DNA of 64,000 nucleotides from Halomonas campaniensis (GTDB lineage: Bacteria > Pseudomonadota > Gammaproteobacteria > Pseudomonadales > Halomonadaceae): positions 132,682-196,681 of the forward strand of contig NZ_JPUA01000034.1 in assembly GCF_002211105.1 (NCBI RefSeq), read 5' to 3'. The notes beneath the pieces were generated by a model that searched no databases, was not told where the DNA came from, and saw only the letters and a list, made by a program, of their open reading frames with translations. Positions 1 to 9,500 of this stretch are shown here, in pieces (within the stretch, counting starts at the first letter, position 1; the number at the start of each line of letters is the position of its first letter). The position numbers were made by a program, and so were the translations under genes.

Positions 1-267
1 TTCACTCAAAGTAAGCAGGTTTTGCCCTTCAAACACAATCTCGCCCTGGGTGGCGCGAACGCCCTTGGGCAGCAGCCCCATCACGGCGTTAGCGGCCATC
101 GATTTACCGGAGCCGGACTCGCCCACCACGCACATGATTTCGCCGCGCTTCACCTCGTAGCTAACGTCCTCCACCGCCAGGGCGCGATCCGCTCCTTTGG
201 GGAGCGCAATGTTGAGGTCGCGAATGCTGAGGACGGTGTCAGCCGATTGGTTCTCTGTAATAGGCAT
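1..267 (-). CDS. Dipeptide/oligopeptide ABC transporter ATPase, N-terminal part
   Basis: The first 89 residues of a DppD/OppD-type ATPase, cut by the window edge. It would energise uptake through the two permeases encoded just upstream. The Walker A motif GESGSGKS lies at residues 49-56, at the usual distance from the N-terminus, after an opening that reads VLSIRDLNIALPKG. The ATG at 267 is 9 bp past the permease stop, so it is the distal gene of the operon. The length of the full protein and its signature and Walker B motifs cannot be seen. It could be a single DppD or a fused DppDF protein. Confidence 0.9.
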   Translation of the reverse strand, partial: MPITENQSADTVLSIRDLNIALPKGADRALAVEDVSYEVKRGEIMCVVGESGSGKSMAANAVMGLLPKGVRATQGEIVFEGQNLLTLSE

Positions 268-276
268 ATAATGTCC

Positions 277-1110
277 TTAGCGCTCGCGGGATAGTTTGGG
301 GTTTAAAGCGTCGTCTAGCCCTTCACCCACCAGGTTTAACGCCAGTACGGTGAGCAGAATCGCCACGCCCGGGAAGAAGCTCAGCCACCATGCCTGGCGA
401 ATCACCGTGCGCGCAGCACCAATCATGTAGCCCCAGGACATCACGTTAGGATCGCCCAAACCCAGAAACGACAGCGCCGACTCCAGCAAAATCGCGGTGG
501 CGACCATGAGCGAGGCCAGCACGATAATCGGCGACAGCGTATTGGGCAGAATCTGACGCAGAATAATCGTGGTGTTGGACTGGCCGACCAGGCGCGCGGC
601 TTCGACATACTCGCGGTTGCGCAGCGACATAAATTCGGCGCGTACCAAGCGGGCCACTGGCGGCCAACTGACAATCGCAATCGCCAACACAATCGAAGTG
701 ATGCTGGGCTGCATAATCGCCACCAGGACAATCGCCAGGGCGAAGTTGGGGATGGTCTGAAAGAACTCGGTAAAGCGCATCAATATGTCGTCAATGATGC
801 CGCCGTAGTAGCCTGCAATGGCCCCCAAGGGAACGCCAATCAGCAGTGCCACGCTGGTGGATACCAGCCCGATCAATAGCGATACCCAAGCGCCGTGCAT
901 CAAGCCGGATGCCACGTTGCGGCCCATGGTGTCGGTGCCCAGGGGAAAGCCATCCTGTGAGAGCGGTGGCAAAAAAGGCCGCTGAACCATGCGCCAGGGC
1001 GATTCCGGAAACAGCAGCGGGGCCAGTATGGCCATGGCGATAATGACCAGCAGAATAATCAGCCCGACGAGGGCGCCACGGTTTTGCGCAAAGCGTGCGA
1101 AAAAGCTCAT
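277..1110 (-). CDS. Dipeptide-type ABC transporter permease, DppC-like
   Basis: Inner-membrane permease of 277 residues, the usual length of DppC/OppC. A first membrane helix at about residues 13-34 is followed by the family motif LGTDTMGRN (57-65). More helices follow, and then the cytoplasmic EAA loop (about 169-190, EYVEAARLVG then ILPN) that contacts the ATPase. It pairs with the DppB-like permease, whose stop codon overlaps its ATG by 4 bp, showing translational coupling. Together they form the channel for substrates delivered by the binding protein at 2165-3721. The substrate cannot be read from the permease itself. Confidence 0.92.
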   Translation of the reverse strand: MSFFARFAQNRGALVGLIILLVIIAMAILAPLLFPESPWRMVQRPFLPPLSQDGFPLGTDTMGRNVASGLMHGAWVSLLIGLVSTSVALLIGVPLGAIAGYYGGIIDDILMRFTEFFQTIPNFALAIVLVAIMQPSITSIVLAIAIVSWPPVARLVRAEFMSLRNREYVEAARLVGQSNTTIILRQILPNTLSPIIVLASLMVATAILLESALSFLGLGDPNVMSWGYMIGAARTVIRQAWWLSFFPGVAILLTVLALNLVGEGLDDALNPKLSRER

Positions 1111-2087
1111 GCGGCCCCCTTCTTGATGCGTGGATCAGCCAAGCTGTAGACCAAATCGGTGATGATATTGAAGACAATCACCAGTGCCGCCGAGAAGAAG
1201 AAAATCCCCAGCAGCAGGTTGTAGTCGCGCTGCTCAAGGGCTTCGAACATCAAGCGTCCGATGCCGGGCCAGGCAAACACGGTTTCGGTCAGAATCGCCC
1301 CACCGACCATCTGTCCCGCCTGCAGGCCCGCTAGCGTAATGATCGGCAGCAGGGCGTTACGCAACACATGACGCCGCTGAATAATGCTGGGCTTCAAGCC
1401 TTTGGCGCGGGCGGTTTTGACGTAATCCTGCTGGGCGGCATCGAGCATGGACGTGCGCGTCATGCGGGTGTAAATCGCCATAAAGAACAGCGCCAGGGTG
1501 GTCGCCGGTAGTACTAAATGCTTGGCAACATCGAGCACCAGGGCAAACCCCGTGTGACCGGCCCCCACGGTGTAGAGGCCGTAGGCGGGCAGCCAGCCCA
1601 GGTAGACCGAAAACACCACCACCGACATCAGCGCGACCCAGAACAGCGGCGTGGCGTAGAAGATCAGCGCCAGCGCCATAATGATCGAGCCAGAGGGTTT
1701 TTTAACCCGTGCTGCGGCCATGGAGCCCGCCACAATGCCCAGCACTAACGAAAGCACAAAGGCGGTGCCGGTGAGCAGCAGGGTGGCGGGTAAACGATCC
1801 ATGATCAGATCAAACACCGGAACGCCCAGCCGGTAGGAGTAGCCAAAATCAAGCATGGCGATACCCGACACATAGCGCCACAGCTGCACGTACATTGGTT
1901 GATCAAGACCAAATCGCTCGCGCAGCTGATTAAGGAACTCCTGATCGGCAGCGCCCGCTTGCCCAGCCAAAATAGCCGCCGGGTCTCCAGGGGCCATTTG
2001 AATCAGCAGGAAATTAAAAATAACGATTAAAAACAGTACAATAACGGCTTTAAATAGCCGCATAAGAATGAGGCGAGCGTAAACCAT
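1107..2087 (-). CDS. Dipeptide-type ABC transporter permease, DppB-like
   Basis: Permease of 326 residues from the ATG at 2087. It has an N-terminal helix (KAVIVLFLIVIFNFLLIQ) followed by the DppB hallmark MAPGDP, an EAA loop (YVKTARAKGL), and the conserved ETVFAWPGIGRL stretch near the C-terminus. A longer reading from a TTG at 2114 is possible. The ATG at 2087 is preferred because an AGGAAA ribosome-binding site lies 7 bases before it and the protein then starts as the family does. It overlaps the DppC-like gene by 4 bp. It is separated from the binding-protein gene by a stem-loop that may reduce permease expression. Confidence 0.9.
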   Translation of the reverse strand: MVYARLILMRLFKAVIVLFLIVIFNFLLIQMAPGDPAAILAGQAGAADQEFLNQLRERFGLDQPMYVQLWRYVSGIAMLDFGYSYRLGVPVFDLIMDRLPATLLLTGTAFVLSLVLGIVAGSMAAARVKKPSGSIIMALALIFYATPLFWVALMSVVVFSVYLGWLPAYGLYTVGAGHTGFALVLDVAKHLVLPATTLALFFMAIYTRMTRTSMLDAAQQDYVKTARAKGLKPSIIQRRHVLRNALLPIITLAGLQAGQMVGGAILTETVFAWPGIGRLMFEALEQRDYNLLLGIFFFSAALVIVFNIITDLVYSLADPRIKKGAA

Positions 2088-2129
2088 AAGTAGTTTCCTG
2101 ACGGATGCCTTCAAGACATAGCTGGAAAA

Positions 2130-2153
2130 CCCAAGTAGCTCGCGCTACCTGGG
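2130..2153 (-). terminator. Stem-loop between binding protein and permeases
   Basis: Arms 2130-2139 (CCCAAGTAGC) and 2144-2153 (GCTACCTGGG) pair with one mismatch around a 4-base loop, just after the binding-protein stop codon. There is no T-tract. Such hairpins inside ABC operons commonly stabilise the binding-protein mRNA or attenuate the permease genes; that role is inferred here. Confidence 0.5.
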
Positions 2154-2164
2154 TATAGTCGGAC

Positions 2165-3721
2165 TTAGCGGTCTAGCCAAGCATCCTTAAAGCCGTCGTT
2201 AACCCCCACGCCGGAGGTGACCAGGTTCTTCACATCACAGCGATAAAGGGTCGGGAAGCCCAGCTCCATCAGCCAACCAACGGGCACGTCTTCGTGCAGG
2301 ATTTCCTGCACTTCACGATAGAGTTTTTCGCGCTCTGCATCGGGGAATGCCGTGGCGGCCTCGTTAAACAGCTCGTCGACACGCTCGTTTTCGTAACCTT
2401 CCACGTTATTCCAGGGCGAGCCCTTGGCGATGTTGTCGGAAAGGTAGGTGCGTGAAATACCCAGTGCCGGGTCGCCGTATTGGTAGAGGTAGGTGAAGGC
2501 GAGATCGTAATCCCAATCGCCCAGGCGCTGGTTCCAGCCGCCCACGTCGGTGGCTTGGGTTTCAACGTTAATACCCACTTCGCGCAGGTTCTGCTGCACG
2601 GCTTCGGCCCAGCGTGTCCAGGTTTCGCCATAGGGCAGCGGCAGAATAGTGATCTCTTCGCCGTCGTAGCCCATCTCTTCAAGCAGCTCACGGGCGCGTT
2701 CGGGGTTGTGATCGTAGGGCTCCAGATCGTCGTTCTGGAAGCGCGCATTGGAGCCAAAGGCGGAGAGCGGGACATTGCCCAGGCCGTTCCACAACACATC
2801 TTTGGCGAACTCGCGATCCATGGCGTACATCACCGCCTGACGGAAGCGCTTATCCGCCGTGGGGCCTTCGCGGTTGTTCATCCACAGCATGGCAAAGGGG
2901 CTGAAGTACTCGTGGCCCTCTTCGGTCATGCAGACGTTATCCATCTCGGCCAGGCGGGGAATATCGAAGTTTTCGACGGTACCGCTGGGCAGCACGTCGA
3001 TGGTTTCGTTCTCAAACGCCACCGCGCGGGAGGCGCCGTCGGGAATGATGTGCCAGTTTACGCCATCAAGGTAGGGCAGGCCCTCTTCGTAGTAGTCATC
3101 GTTTTTGACCAGCTCAATCACCGTGCCCCGCTCCCAGTTGGAAAACTTAAACGGGCCGGTGCCTATCGGCTGATCATTGTTTTCGTTATTGCGGAAATCT
3201 GTGCCCGCGTAGAGGTGCTCGGGCACCATGGTAAAGGTGCCCGCTTCAAAGGAGAGCAGGAAGGGGCCAAAGGGCTGTGTCAGGGTAAACACCACGGTGT
3301 GGTCGTCGGTGGCTTCGATGCTCTCCACATGCTGCAGCACAGCGCGGGCACTGGGGTTCAACTCACGGTGGAATACATCGGCGGAGAATACGACGTCCTC
3401 GGCGGTAAAGGGCTCGCCGTCGTGCCAGGTGACGTCTTCACGCAGATGGAAGGTGTAGGTACGGCCATCATCGCTGACCTCCCAGGACTCCGCCAATTGG
3501 GGCATCGGTTCCAGGTCGGTGGTGTAGCGCAGCAGCCCTTCGTAGATATTGCCCGATACAGTGCGCGTGGGCGCGTTTTGGATCATGCCCAGCACCAGGC
3601 CTGGTGGTTCGGGTTGTATGATGGTGTTAACCGTTCCGCCCGACTTGGGGTCATCGGCCAGAGCGGCGGAGGTAAAGGCAAGTGCTGCAGCGGAAATAGC
3701 CAACGCTAAGGGTTTTTTCAT
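2165..3721 (-). CDS. Periplasmic substrate-binding protein of dipeptide/oligopeptide ABC transporter
   Basis: SBP family 5 (DppA/OppA type) protein of 518 residues that captures substrate in the periplasm for the downstream permeases. A clear Sec signal peptide (KK followed by a hydrophobic core, cleavage probably after ALA at about 22) precedes the mature start DDPKSGGTV. Family stretches include LAESWEVSDDGRTYTFHLREDVTWHDGEPFTAEDV-type text around residues 77-110 and IGTGPFKFSNWERG at about 187-200. It is the first gene of the operon and lies divergent from a GntR regulator. The next-door deacetylase-like amidohydrolase suggests acetylated polyamines or related amides as ligand, but the binding pocket cannot be judged by eye. 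Confidence 0.92.
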   Translation of the reverse strand: MKKPLALAISAAALAFTSAALADDPKSGGTVNTIIQPEPPGLVLGMIQNAPTRTVSGNIYEGLLRYTTDLEPMPQLAESWEVSDDGRTYTFHLREDVTWHDGEPFTAEDVVFSADVFHRELNPSARAVLQHVESIEATDDHTVVFTLTQPFGPFLLSFEAGTFTMVPEHLYAGTDFRNNENNDQPIGTGPFKFSNWERGTVIELVKNDDYYEEGLPYLDGVNWHIIPDGASRAVAFENETIDVLPSGTVENFDIPRLAEMDNVCMTEEGHEYFSPFAMLWMNNREGPTADKRFRQAVMYAMDREFAKDVLWNGLGNVPLSAFGSNARFQNDDLEPYDHNPERARELLEEMGYDGEEITILPLPYGETWTRWAEAVQQNLREVGINVETQATDVGGWNQRLGDWDYDLAFTYLYQYGDPALGISRTYLSDNIAKGSPWNNVEGYENERVDELFNEAATAFPDAEREKLYREVQEILHEDVPVGWLMELGFPTLYRCDVKNLVTSGVGVNDGFKDAWLDR

Positions 3722-3851
3722 GTTTCCAGCTCCTCGGTTTATTAGAACGTAAGGGGGTTACGTCGTCGTTAGGCGAGCGAGGCGTGTCTGTTAGGCCCAG
3801 TTGTGATGGTTATTAAGAGCCTGTTTTGACCATAGCAGCCGCTGGTAAAAC

Positions 3852-3880
3852 TGTCGACAGTCGGCAATCGTTCGTCGACA
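3852..3880. promoter_or_regulatory. Candidate operator for the divergent GntR regulator
   Basis: The 215-bp divergent intergenic region holds a perfect palindrome TGTCGACA (3852-3859) and a second GTCGACA (3874-3880) 21 bp further on, about two helical turns. Short palindromes on one face of the helix are typical of FCD-type GntR operators. The position between the transporter operon and the regulator fits control of both. This is inferred from sequence only. Confidence 0.45.
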
Positions 3881-3936
3881 CACGTGTATTTTCCGTCATA
3901 CTGGAAAGTACGCACCATGCCTTATGAGTAAATTTT

Positions 3937-4662
3937 ATGGCTTCATCAACGGTGGCTCCCAGGGCCTTTATTCAGCAGCAGAACCTGGTCGAGCAGGTGG
4001 CTGACTATTTGACCCAAGCGATTATTAGCCAACACTTTTTACCTGGCGAACGGCTCTCTGAAGTGCAGCTTTCCCGCGATCTGGGCGTTAGCCGTGCGCC
4101 GGTTCGAGAGGCCGCTCGTTTGCTGGAAAGCCGGGGGTTATTGATCTCAAAACCCCGGCGTGGCTTCTTTGTTCGCGCGTTGAATGCCGTTGAACTCGAA
4201 GATGTGTTTGATTTACGGCTGTGTCTTGAACGCCATGCCTTTCACCGCTTGGTGGAGCGCTATACGCCTGAAGCCAAGCGTGCGCTAGCGCAGCAGGTGG
4301 AGGTGCTGTGTGAGGCAGCGGAAAGCAACGATGGCACCCGGCGCATTGAGGAAGATCTGCAGTTTCACCGGCTAATGCTGCACTACGGGGGGAACGAGCG
4401 GCTGCTGCGTGCCTTTGATGACCTGTCTCACGAGCTGCGCCTGTGCATCACCCTAATCACCAAAACCCATGAAGCCCCCGAGACCATCGCCACTAGCCAC
4501 TATAAGCTGCTCGACGCGCTGGATAGTGGCAGTACCGACGCCTGCCGTGAGGCGATTGATTACCATATAGGCGTTGCCCGCAAATTTGTGGTCAAGGGGG
4601 TGGGCGAAACCGGAGATGGTTCTGATGAAGAGAGTGCCGATGAAGACGTTCTTCCACGCTGA
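3937..4662 (+). CDS. GntR family (FCD/FadR subfamily) transcriptional regulator
   Basis: Regulator of 241 residues. The N-terminal winged helix-turn-helix (about 15-80) contains LSEVQLSRDLGVSRAPVREA, followed by the typical SRGLLISKPRRGFFV wing. The C-terminal helical FCD ligand domain (about 95-225) carries the expected LRLCLERHA, FHRLMLHY and CREAIDYHI segments with metal-type histidines. It lies divergent from the ABC operon, and its 3' end overlaps the amidohydrolase gene by 23 bp, so it very probably controls both in response to their substrate. The acidic C-terminal tail (GDGSDEESADEDVLPR) goes beyond the usual domain and may partly reflect the gene overlap. No strong ribosome-binding site precedes the ATG. 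Confidence 0.9.
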   Translation: MASSTVAPRAFIQQQNLVEQVADYLTQAIISQHFLPGERLSEVQLSRDLGVSRAPVREAARLLESRGLLISKPRRGFFVRALNAVELEDVFDLRLCLERHAFHRLVERYTPEAKRALAQQVEVLCEAAESNDGTRRIEEDLQFHRLMLHYGGNERLLRAFDDLSHELRLCITLITKTHEAPETIATSHYKLLDALDSGSTDACREAIDYHIGVARKFVVKGVGETGDGSDEESADEDVLPR

Positions 4663-5677
4663 CCAACTGCTTCATCAGCCGCAAACCTACTTCTCCCGTG
4701 GCAAGATGCGCACACCCCAGGAAGTGCCCGAGCGTGCCACGCACCTACTGGCAGCCGCCAAGCAGCTAGGGTTTGATATTCAAGCACCCGCGGATCATGG
4801 CGTGGCGCCGTTAAGGGCGGTGCACTCGCTGGCCTATCTGCGCTTTCTGGAGAGTGCCCATCGGCGCTGGCATGTCCTTGGTGAAGACTGGGGCGAAGAG
4901 GTTATCTCCAATATTTTTGTGCGTTCGCCCAATGCTCTGCACGGCATTTTGGCGGAAGCCGGGCGTTATCTAGCCGACGGTAGCGCTCCAGTAGGCCAGC
5001 ATACCTGGCAGGCTGCTTACTGGTCAGCGCAAAGCGCGGTGGCCGGTGCCGAGGCCGTGCTGGCCGGTGATCGGTTTGCCTACGCGCTATCGCGCCCACC
5101 GGGCCACCACGCTGGCATCGACTCCGCCGGTGGTTTCTGCTTTCTCAATAATGCCGCCATTGCCGCGCAGCATCTGACCTCGCGCTACCCACGTATCGTC
5201 GTGTTAGACCCCGATATGCATCACGGGCAGGGCATTCAGGAAATTTTCTACCAGCGTAATGATGTCATGTACATTTCGATCCACGGCGATACCACCAACT
5301 TCTACCCCGCTGTAACTGGCTTTGAAGACGAGCGCGGGCAGGGCGCTGGGCTGGGCTATAACCTCAACCTGCCGATGCCCCATGGATCAGAAGAAGCGGT
5401 GTTCTTTGATCGCCTGGAGGAGGCCTGCCAGGCCATCCGTCTGTTCGAGCCTGATGCCATCGTGCTGGCGCTGGGGTTTGATATCTATGAGCGCGACCCC
5501 CAAGCCAAGGTCGCAGTTTCTACCGCGGGGTTTGATGAACTTGGCCGCAGGGTAGCGGGCCTGAACGTACCCACGCTGGTAGTGCAGGAAGGCGGCTACT
5601 ACTTGGAAGGATTGGAGGCCAATGCGGTAAGTTTTTTTGAAGGGTTGCTGGGCAGAGTAGAAAGCACTGACAATTAA
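4640..5677 (+). CDS. Histone deacetylase-family amidohydrolase, acetylpolyamine amidohydrolase-like
   Basis: Zinc-dependent deacetylase-family enzyme of 345 residues. The motif RPPGHHA gives the charge-relay histidines at 156-157. LDPDMHHGQG gives zinc ligands D192 and H194, GFDIYERDP gives the third ligand D281, and EGGYY gives the catalytic tyrosine at 320/321. Bacterial members hydrolyse acetylpolyamines or other acylamides in the cytoplasm. The start is chosen at the ATG at 4640, preceded by AAGAGAG; an in-frame ATG at 4625 is also plausible. It overlaps the GntR gene, indicating coupling. Beside a peptide-type ABC importer, a role in using imported acetylated polyamines or amides is likely but not proven. 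Confidence 0.88.
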   Translation: MKTFFHADQLLHQPQTYFSRGKMRTPQEVPERATHLLAAAKQLGFDIQAPADHGVAPLRAVHSLAYLRFLESAHRRWHVLGEDWGEEVISNIFVRSPNALHGILAEAGRYLADGSAPVGQHTWQAAYWSAQSAVAGAEAVLAGDRFAYALSRPPGHHAGIDSAGGFCFLNNAAIAAQHLTSRYPRIVVLDPDMHHGQGIQEIFYQRNDVMYISIHGDTTNFYPAVTGFEDERGQGAGLGYNLNLPMPHGSEEAVFFDRLEEACQAIRLFEPDAIVLALGFDIYERDPQAKVAVSTAGFDELGRRVAGLNVPTLVVQEGGYYLEGLEANAVSFFEGLLGRVESTDN

Positions 5678-5979
5678 GTCAGTATTTCCAATCCCTTTTC
5701 CGCCACTAGGTTTAGCAGCTTAAGCGAAGGGCCATTGGGTTTCTTCTGGCCTTGTTCCCACTTCTGAATCGTGGACACACTGGTATTCAGGTAGGCCGCG
5801 AACACGCCTTGGCTGGCGTGATTCTTGGTGCGAATCCGCTTGATCTGTATCGCTGTGTACTCTTTTACTGGCGGCAGACAGAGCGCATCGAACTCGCGCA
5901 GTGTGGTTTCTTTCATCACACCAGCCGCGTGCAGGTCTTGAGCAGTTTCATGCACCATATCTAAGATTGATTTATCCAT
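5674..5979 (-). CDS. XRE-family antitoxin of a type II toxin-antitoxin pair
   Basis: Small protein of 101 residues with a helix-turn-helix in its C-terminal half (about 53-92: SQGVFAAYLNTSVSTIQKWE then a G-K-K-P turn), as in the HigA/NadS group. It should neutralise the toxin encoded immediately upstream and repress the shared promoter. Its start overlaps the toxin stop by 8 bp, so it is the second gene, the HigBA-like order with toxin first. Its stop codon shares the bases TTAA with the convergent amidohydrolase stop. Confidence 0.85.
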   Translation of the reverse strand: MDKSILDMVHETAQDLHAAGVMKETTLREFDALCLPPVKEYTAIQIKRIRTKNHASQGVFAAYLNTSVSTIQKWEQGQKKPNGPSLKLLNLVAEKGLEILT

Positions 5980-6346
5980 CGTTTTTTACCTCAATCAATG
6001 CGCCATGCTTAATTGCTTCGGCTAATGCTTTGTCACCGTAGCCCAGCAATTCTTTTGCTAAATGTTTTAACGCTTTAAGCTCTTCGGCACTGATGTTAGC
6101 GCGGGCATTTTTGGCAAAACCATAAACAAAGAACGCCTTATTACCGACCTTATAAGCCAACAGGGTTCTGGCCTCGCCGCTCTTGCCTCGACCACCGATT
6201 GCCACGCGTTTTTTCACCACATGACCACCTAGGTCGGCATCAATCAGGCCGCGCTCCATTTCCACAACTGCGGCTAGCAAAGCAGCATCATCCAGTCCTT
6301 CCTTTGCTGCCCACTTACTGAACACTTTGTTTTTAAATACTCGCAT
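5972..6346 (-). CDS. RelE/HigB-like toxin
   Basis: Protein of 124 residues matching the RelE-type toxin family that accompanies XRE antitoxins. Recognisable text is FKNKVFSKWAAKEGLDD, the VKKRVAIGGRGKSGEARTL core rich in basic residues, and FFVYGFAKNARANIS. Such toxins cleave mRNA, usually on the ribosome; that activity is assumed from the family. It is the first gene of the pair, overlapping the antitoxin by 8 bp. It sits beside the Wadjet-type operon, as toxin-antitoxin loci often do in defence regions. Confidence 0.82.
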   Translation of the reverse strand: MRVFKNKVFSKWAAKEGLDDAALLAAVVEMERGLIDADLGGHVVKKRVAIGGRGKSGEARTLLAYKVGNKAFFVYGFAKNARANISAEELKALKHLAKELLGYGDKALAEAIKHGALIEVKNDG

Positions 6347-6373
6347 CTGATACCTGTACTGTTATCCTCAACA

Positions 6374-6392
6374 TATAGCACTAGGTGTTATA
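6374..6392. promoter_or_regulatory. Candidate toxin-antitoxin autoregulatory operator
   Basis: TATAGCAC (6374-6381) and GTGTTATA (6385-6392) form an inverted repeat with one mismatch and a 3-base spacer, 28 bp upstream of the toxin ATG. The AT-rich core could also serve as the -10 element on the minus strand. Antitoxins of this kind usually bind such a dyad; assignment is by position. Confidence 0.4.
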
Positions 6393-6511
6393 GTTGGCCA
6401 GCTTTTTTTAGCCGCGTAGCCGCTTTGATCTGTGTCTGGCAAACTAGCCACTTTCAGCGATCAGCAAAACGATCCGGTTAGCCCTTGAAATAGTCATTGA
6501 AAGGACACGGC

Positions 6512-9500
6512 ATGGCCCATCTGCTACGCATCGTGATGATTCACGGCCACCTGGAAGGGGTGGTTGAACTGAGTGTGGATGGTCACACCAATATTTGTGG
6601 CACCAACGCCTCCGGTAAAACCACGCTGCAGCGGCTGGTGCCGGTGTTTTATGGTGAGCTACCCAATAAAGTAGTGCCCAAAACGCGCATGAAGTTCGAT
6701 GCGTTCTACCTGCCCCACCGCAACAGCTACCTGGTGTACGAGTACCGCCGCGAAGCGGGCAACATCTGCCAGGCGGTGCTCACGCGTAAACAAGAAGGCG
6801 GGGTGGAGTATCGCTTTGTCGGCGCGCCCTACCAGCCGGAAGACTATCTGGTCGAGAGCGACGCGGGCGTGGCGGCGCTGGACTACACCCAGTGGGCCAG
6901 CGGCCTGCGGCGCAACGGCACGCCGGTGTCGCCCAAGCTGGGCGCGACCTCTGAATTCCGCTCGGTCATTCAGAACGACTTTACCCAACTGCACGGCAAC
7001 AGCCGGGACGGCCTCAAGCTGCGCCAGATCGCGTCGCAGTTCAGCCTGGTGAAACCCGAGCGGCGCATCCGCCATATCGAAAAGCTGGTCTCGGCGGTGC
7101 ATGCCAAAGAGGGCAAGATGGACACCCTCAAAACCATGCTGGCGGCGATTTTCGAAGAGGATGGCGTCGAGCTGCCGGTGACCCGGATCCGCAACACCAA
7201 GGCGCGGGAGTGGATTGCCCAGATGCGCCAATCCATGCGCCTGGAACCGCTGCAGGCCTCTCTCGCCCGGCTCGCCGGTATTGACCGTGAACTCGCCGAC
7301 CTGGATGCCACGCTGTGGCAACTGAAGCCCCAGCTCGAAGATGACCGCCAGCGGGCCGAACGCCAAATGGCCGATGTGGATGCTGAGTTGGCCCGCCACC
7401 AGCGCGAGTTCCAACAGCGAGAGAGCGACTATAGTGAGGCGCGGGATAAGCTGAACGACCGCCACAGCGAAGTGGTCAGCGATCTACAGCAGACCCAGCG
7501 CCGTCTCAACGACCTGCAAGCCCAGTACGAGCAATACGCCGAGGCGGACATGCCTGCCCTGGAGCGCGACATCAACGCGCTGCCCCAGTGGCGGGAGCAG
7601 CGCGATCAGCTGCAAAAGCACCTGAACGTGATGCAGGACGCGGTAAAAGAGAGCCAAGCGCGTCTCGACGGCCGCCTGCGCGAGCTTTCCGAAGCACTGG
7701 CCCGCCAGACCCGTGAATCCCAGGAGCTGATCGACGCCCTGGTCGAAGAGAAAGCCCTGCGCCGGGAGCAGCAGTGGGAATCCGAACAGCAGCTCAACGA
7801 ACGCTACCAGCAGGAGCGTCAACGCCTGGAGGGCGAGTATCAGGCGCAGCTGGAACTGGGCGTCGAGCAGCTAGCCGAACTGAAAGCGCAGCTCTCGCTC
7901 TCGACCCAGACCGCCGAAGAGGCTTCCGAGGCGGAGCTTGCCCAGGCGCGCCTGGATCAGGCCCAGCAGGAGCGCAACGCCTCGGCCGCTACCCTGGATG
8001 GCCTGCGCCGGGAGTTTGAAAGCCGCAAACGCGAGCGCGACAGTGCCGAACAGCAGCTGGTGCAACTTCGCCAGCAGTTGGAGCGCGCCGAGCAGCGCTG
8101 CTTTGCGCTCTATCAGCAGCGCGACCCGGAGCAGGGCAGCCTGCGCCACTTCCTGCGCTACCATCGCCCCGGTTGGGAGCAGCAGTTAGGTAAGGTGATT
8201 GCGCCAGAGCTGCTAGAGCGGCGTGACCTCGCCCCGCAGCTGGCGGAAGGCGCAAGCGATGACCTGTTCGGGCTGGCGCTGGATCTTTCCGCCATTGCCC
8301 TGCCCGATTACGCCCAGGATGAAGCCAGCCTGCTGGCCGCCATCGAAGAAGCCGATAGCGCCAAACGCCGGGTGCAGTCAGAGAGCCAGGCCGCCGAGAA
8401 ATCGCTCAAACAGCATAACGAGCGGGTGCAGCAGGCCGATGAAGCCCAGGATCAGGGTCGCATGGCCCACAAGCGTGCCGAGCAGGAAGTCGAGTTTGCG
8501 ATAGAGGCCCGCCGCCAGCAGCAGGAGCGCCACACCAAGCGCCAGCAGGAGCGTCGCGCCGCCCATCAGGCCGCGTTAGCCAGCCAGGAGCAGGCGCAAA
8601 AGGAGCTGCGCGAAGAGAAGCAGCAGGCGCTCGCCGCCCTTAGCGAGACCCACCAAAGCCAGTTGCTGGAGCTCAAGGCCGATGGCCAGAGTCAGGTAGA
8701 TAGCCTGGATGCCCAACTGCGCCAGTATAAGCAGCAGTTGAGCGACGCCAACACCGAACACCAGCGCCAGCGCGCGGAACTGGAAGAAGCCTTTAGCCAG
8801 GAACTGGCCGAGCAGGGCGTCGACCCCGCCAAGCTAAAAGATACCAAGGAGCGGCTGGCAAGCCAGGATGAACGCATTCGCGTCACCGCCGCCCGTCAGG
8901 ATGAACTCACCGAATACACCCGCTTTATGCGCGTCGAGTGGGGCCAGCACAAGCCGCAGCTGGTCGCCCAGGAGGCAGAGCTGGAGCAGGCGGAGCAAAA
9001 GCTGCAGCGTGATAAAGAGCACCTGAAAAATGACTTCCAGGCCGCGCGCAAAACCCACCAAAGCACGGTCAGCACACTGAAAACCCAGCGGGAGAGCGAA
9101 TACGCCTGCCTGGAAGCCTTGAAGCCGCTACTCACCCAGCTGGAAAGCTTGGCCATCGAGCCCGACGGCCAGGCGCCCGGCACGCCACTAGGCGATGTGG
9201 ATGAGCGCATTGAGCGCGCCCGCCAAGCATTGGGCAATCGCCACCAGCAAATCGAGCAGCTGCGCCGTGGCTGCCTGGAAGTGGAAAGCCAACTAATCAA
9301 GGATGCCAGCAGCGGCTTCGCCGAAGCGCTGGAGAGCGAGCGCAGCAAGCTGCAGAGCGACAACCCGCGCCTACAACTGCCGCTACTGCGCGACATGCTC
9401 AAACTGCTCGAAGATCAACAGCAGCAGCTGATTCAGGAAGGGCGCAACCTGAGCGACGATCTGGATAAGTTCTTCACCGTATTCCGCGACCTGAACCGAC

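Noticed and set aside
2480-3709. 409-codon open frame antisense to the binding-protein gene
   Set aside because: It is a composition shadow of a well-supported gene, with His/Gly/Val-rich low-specificity text and no family match.
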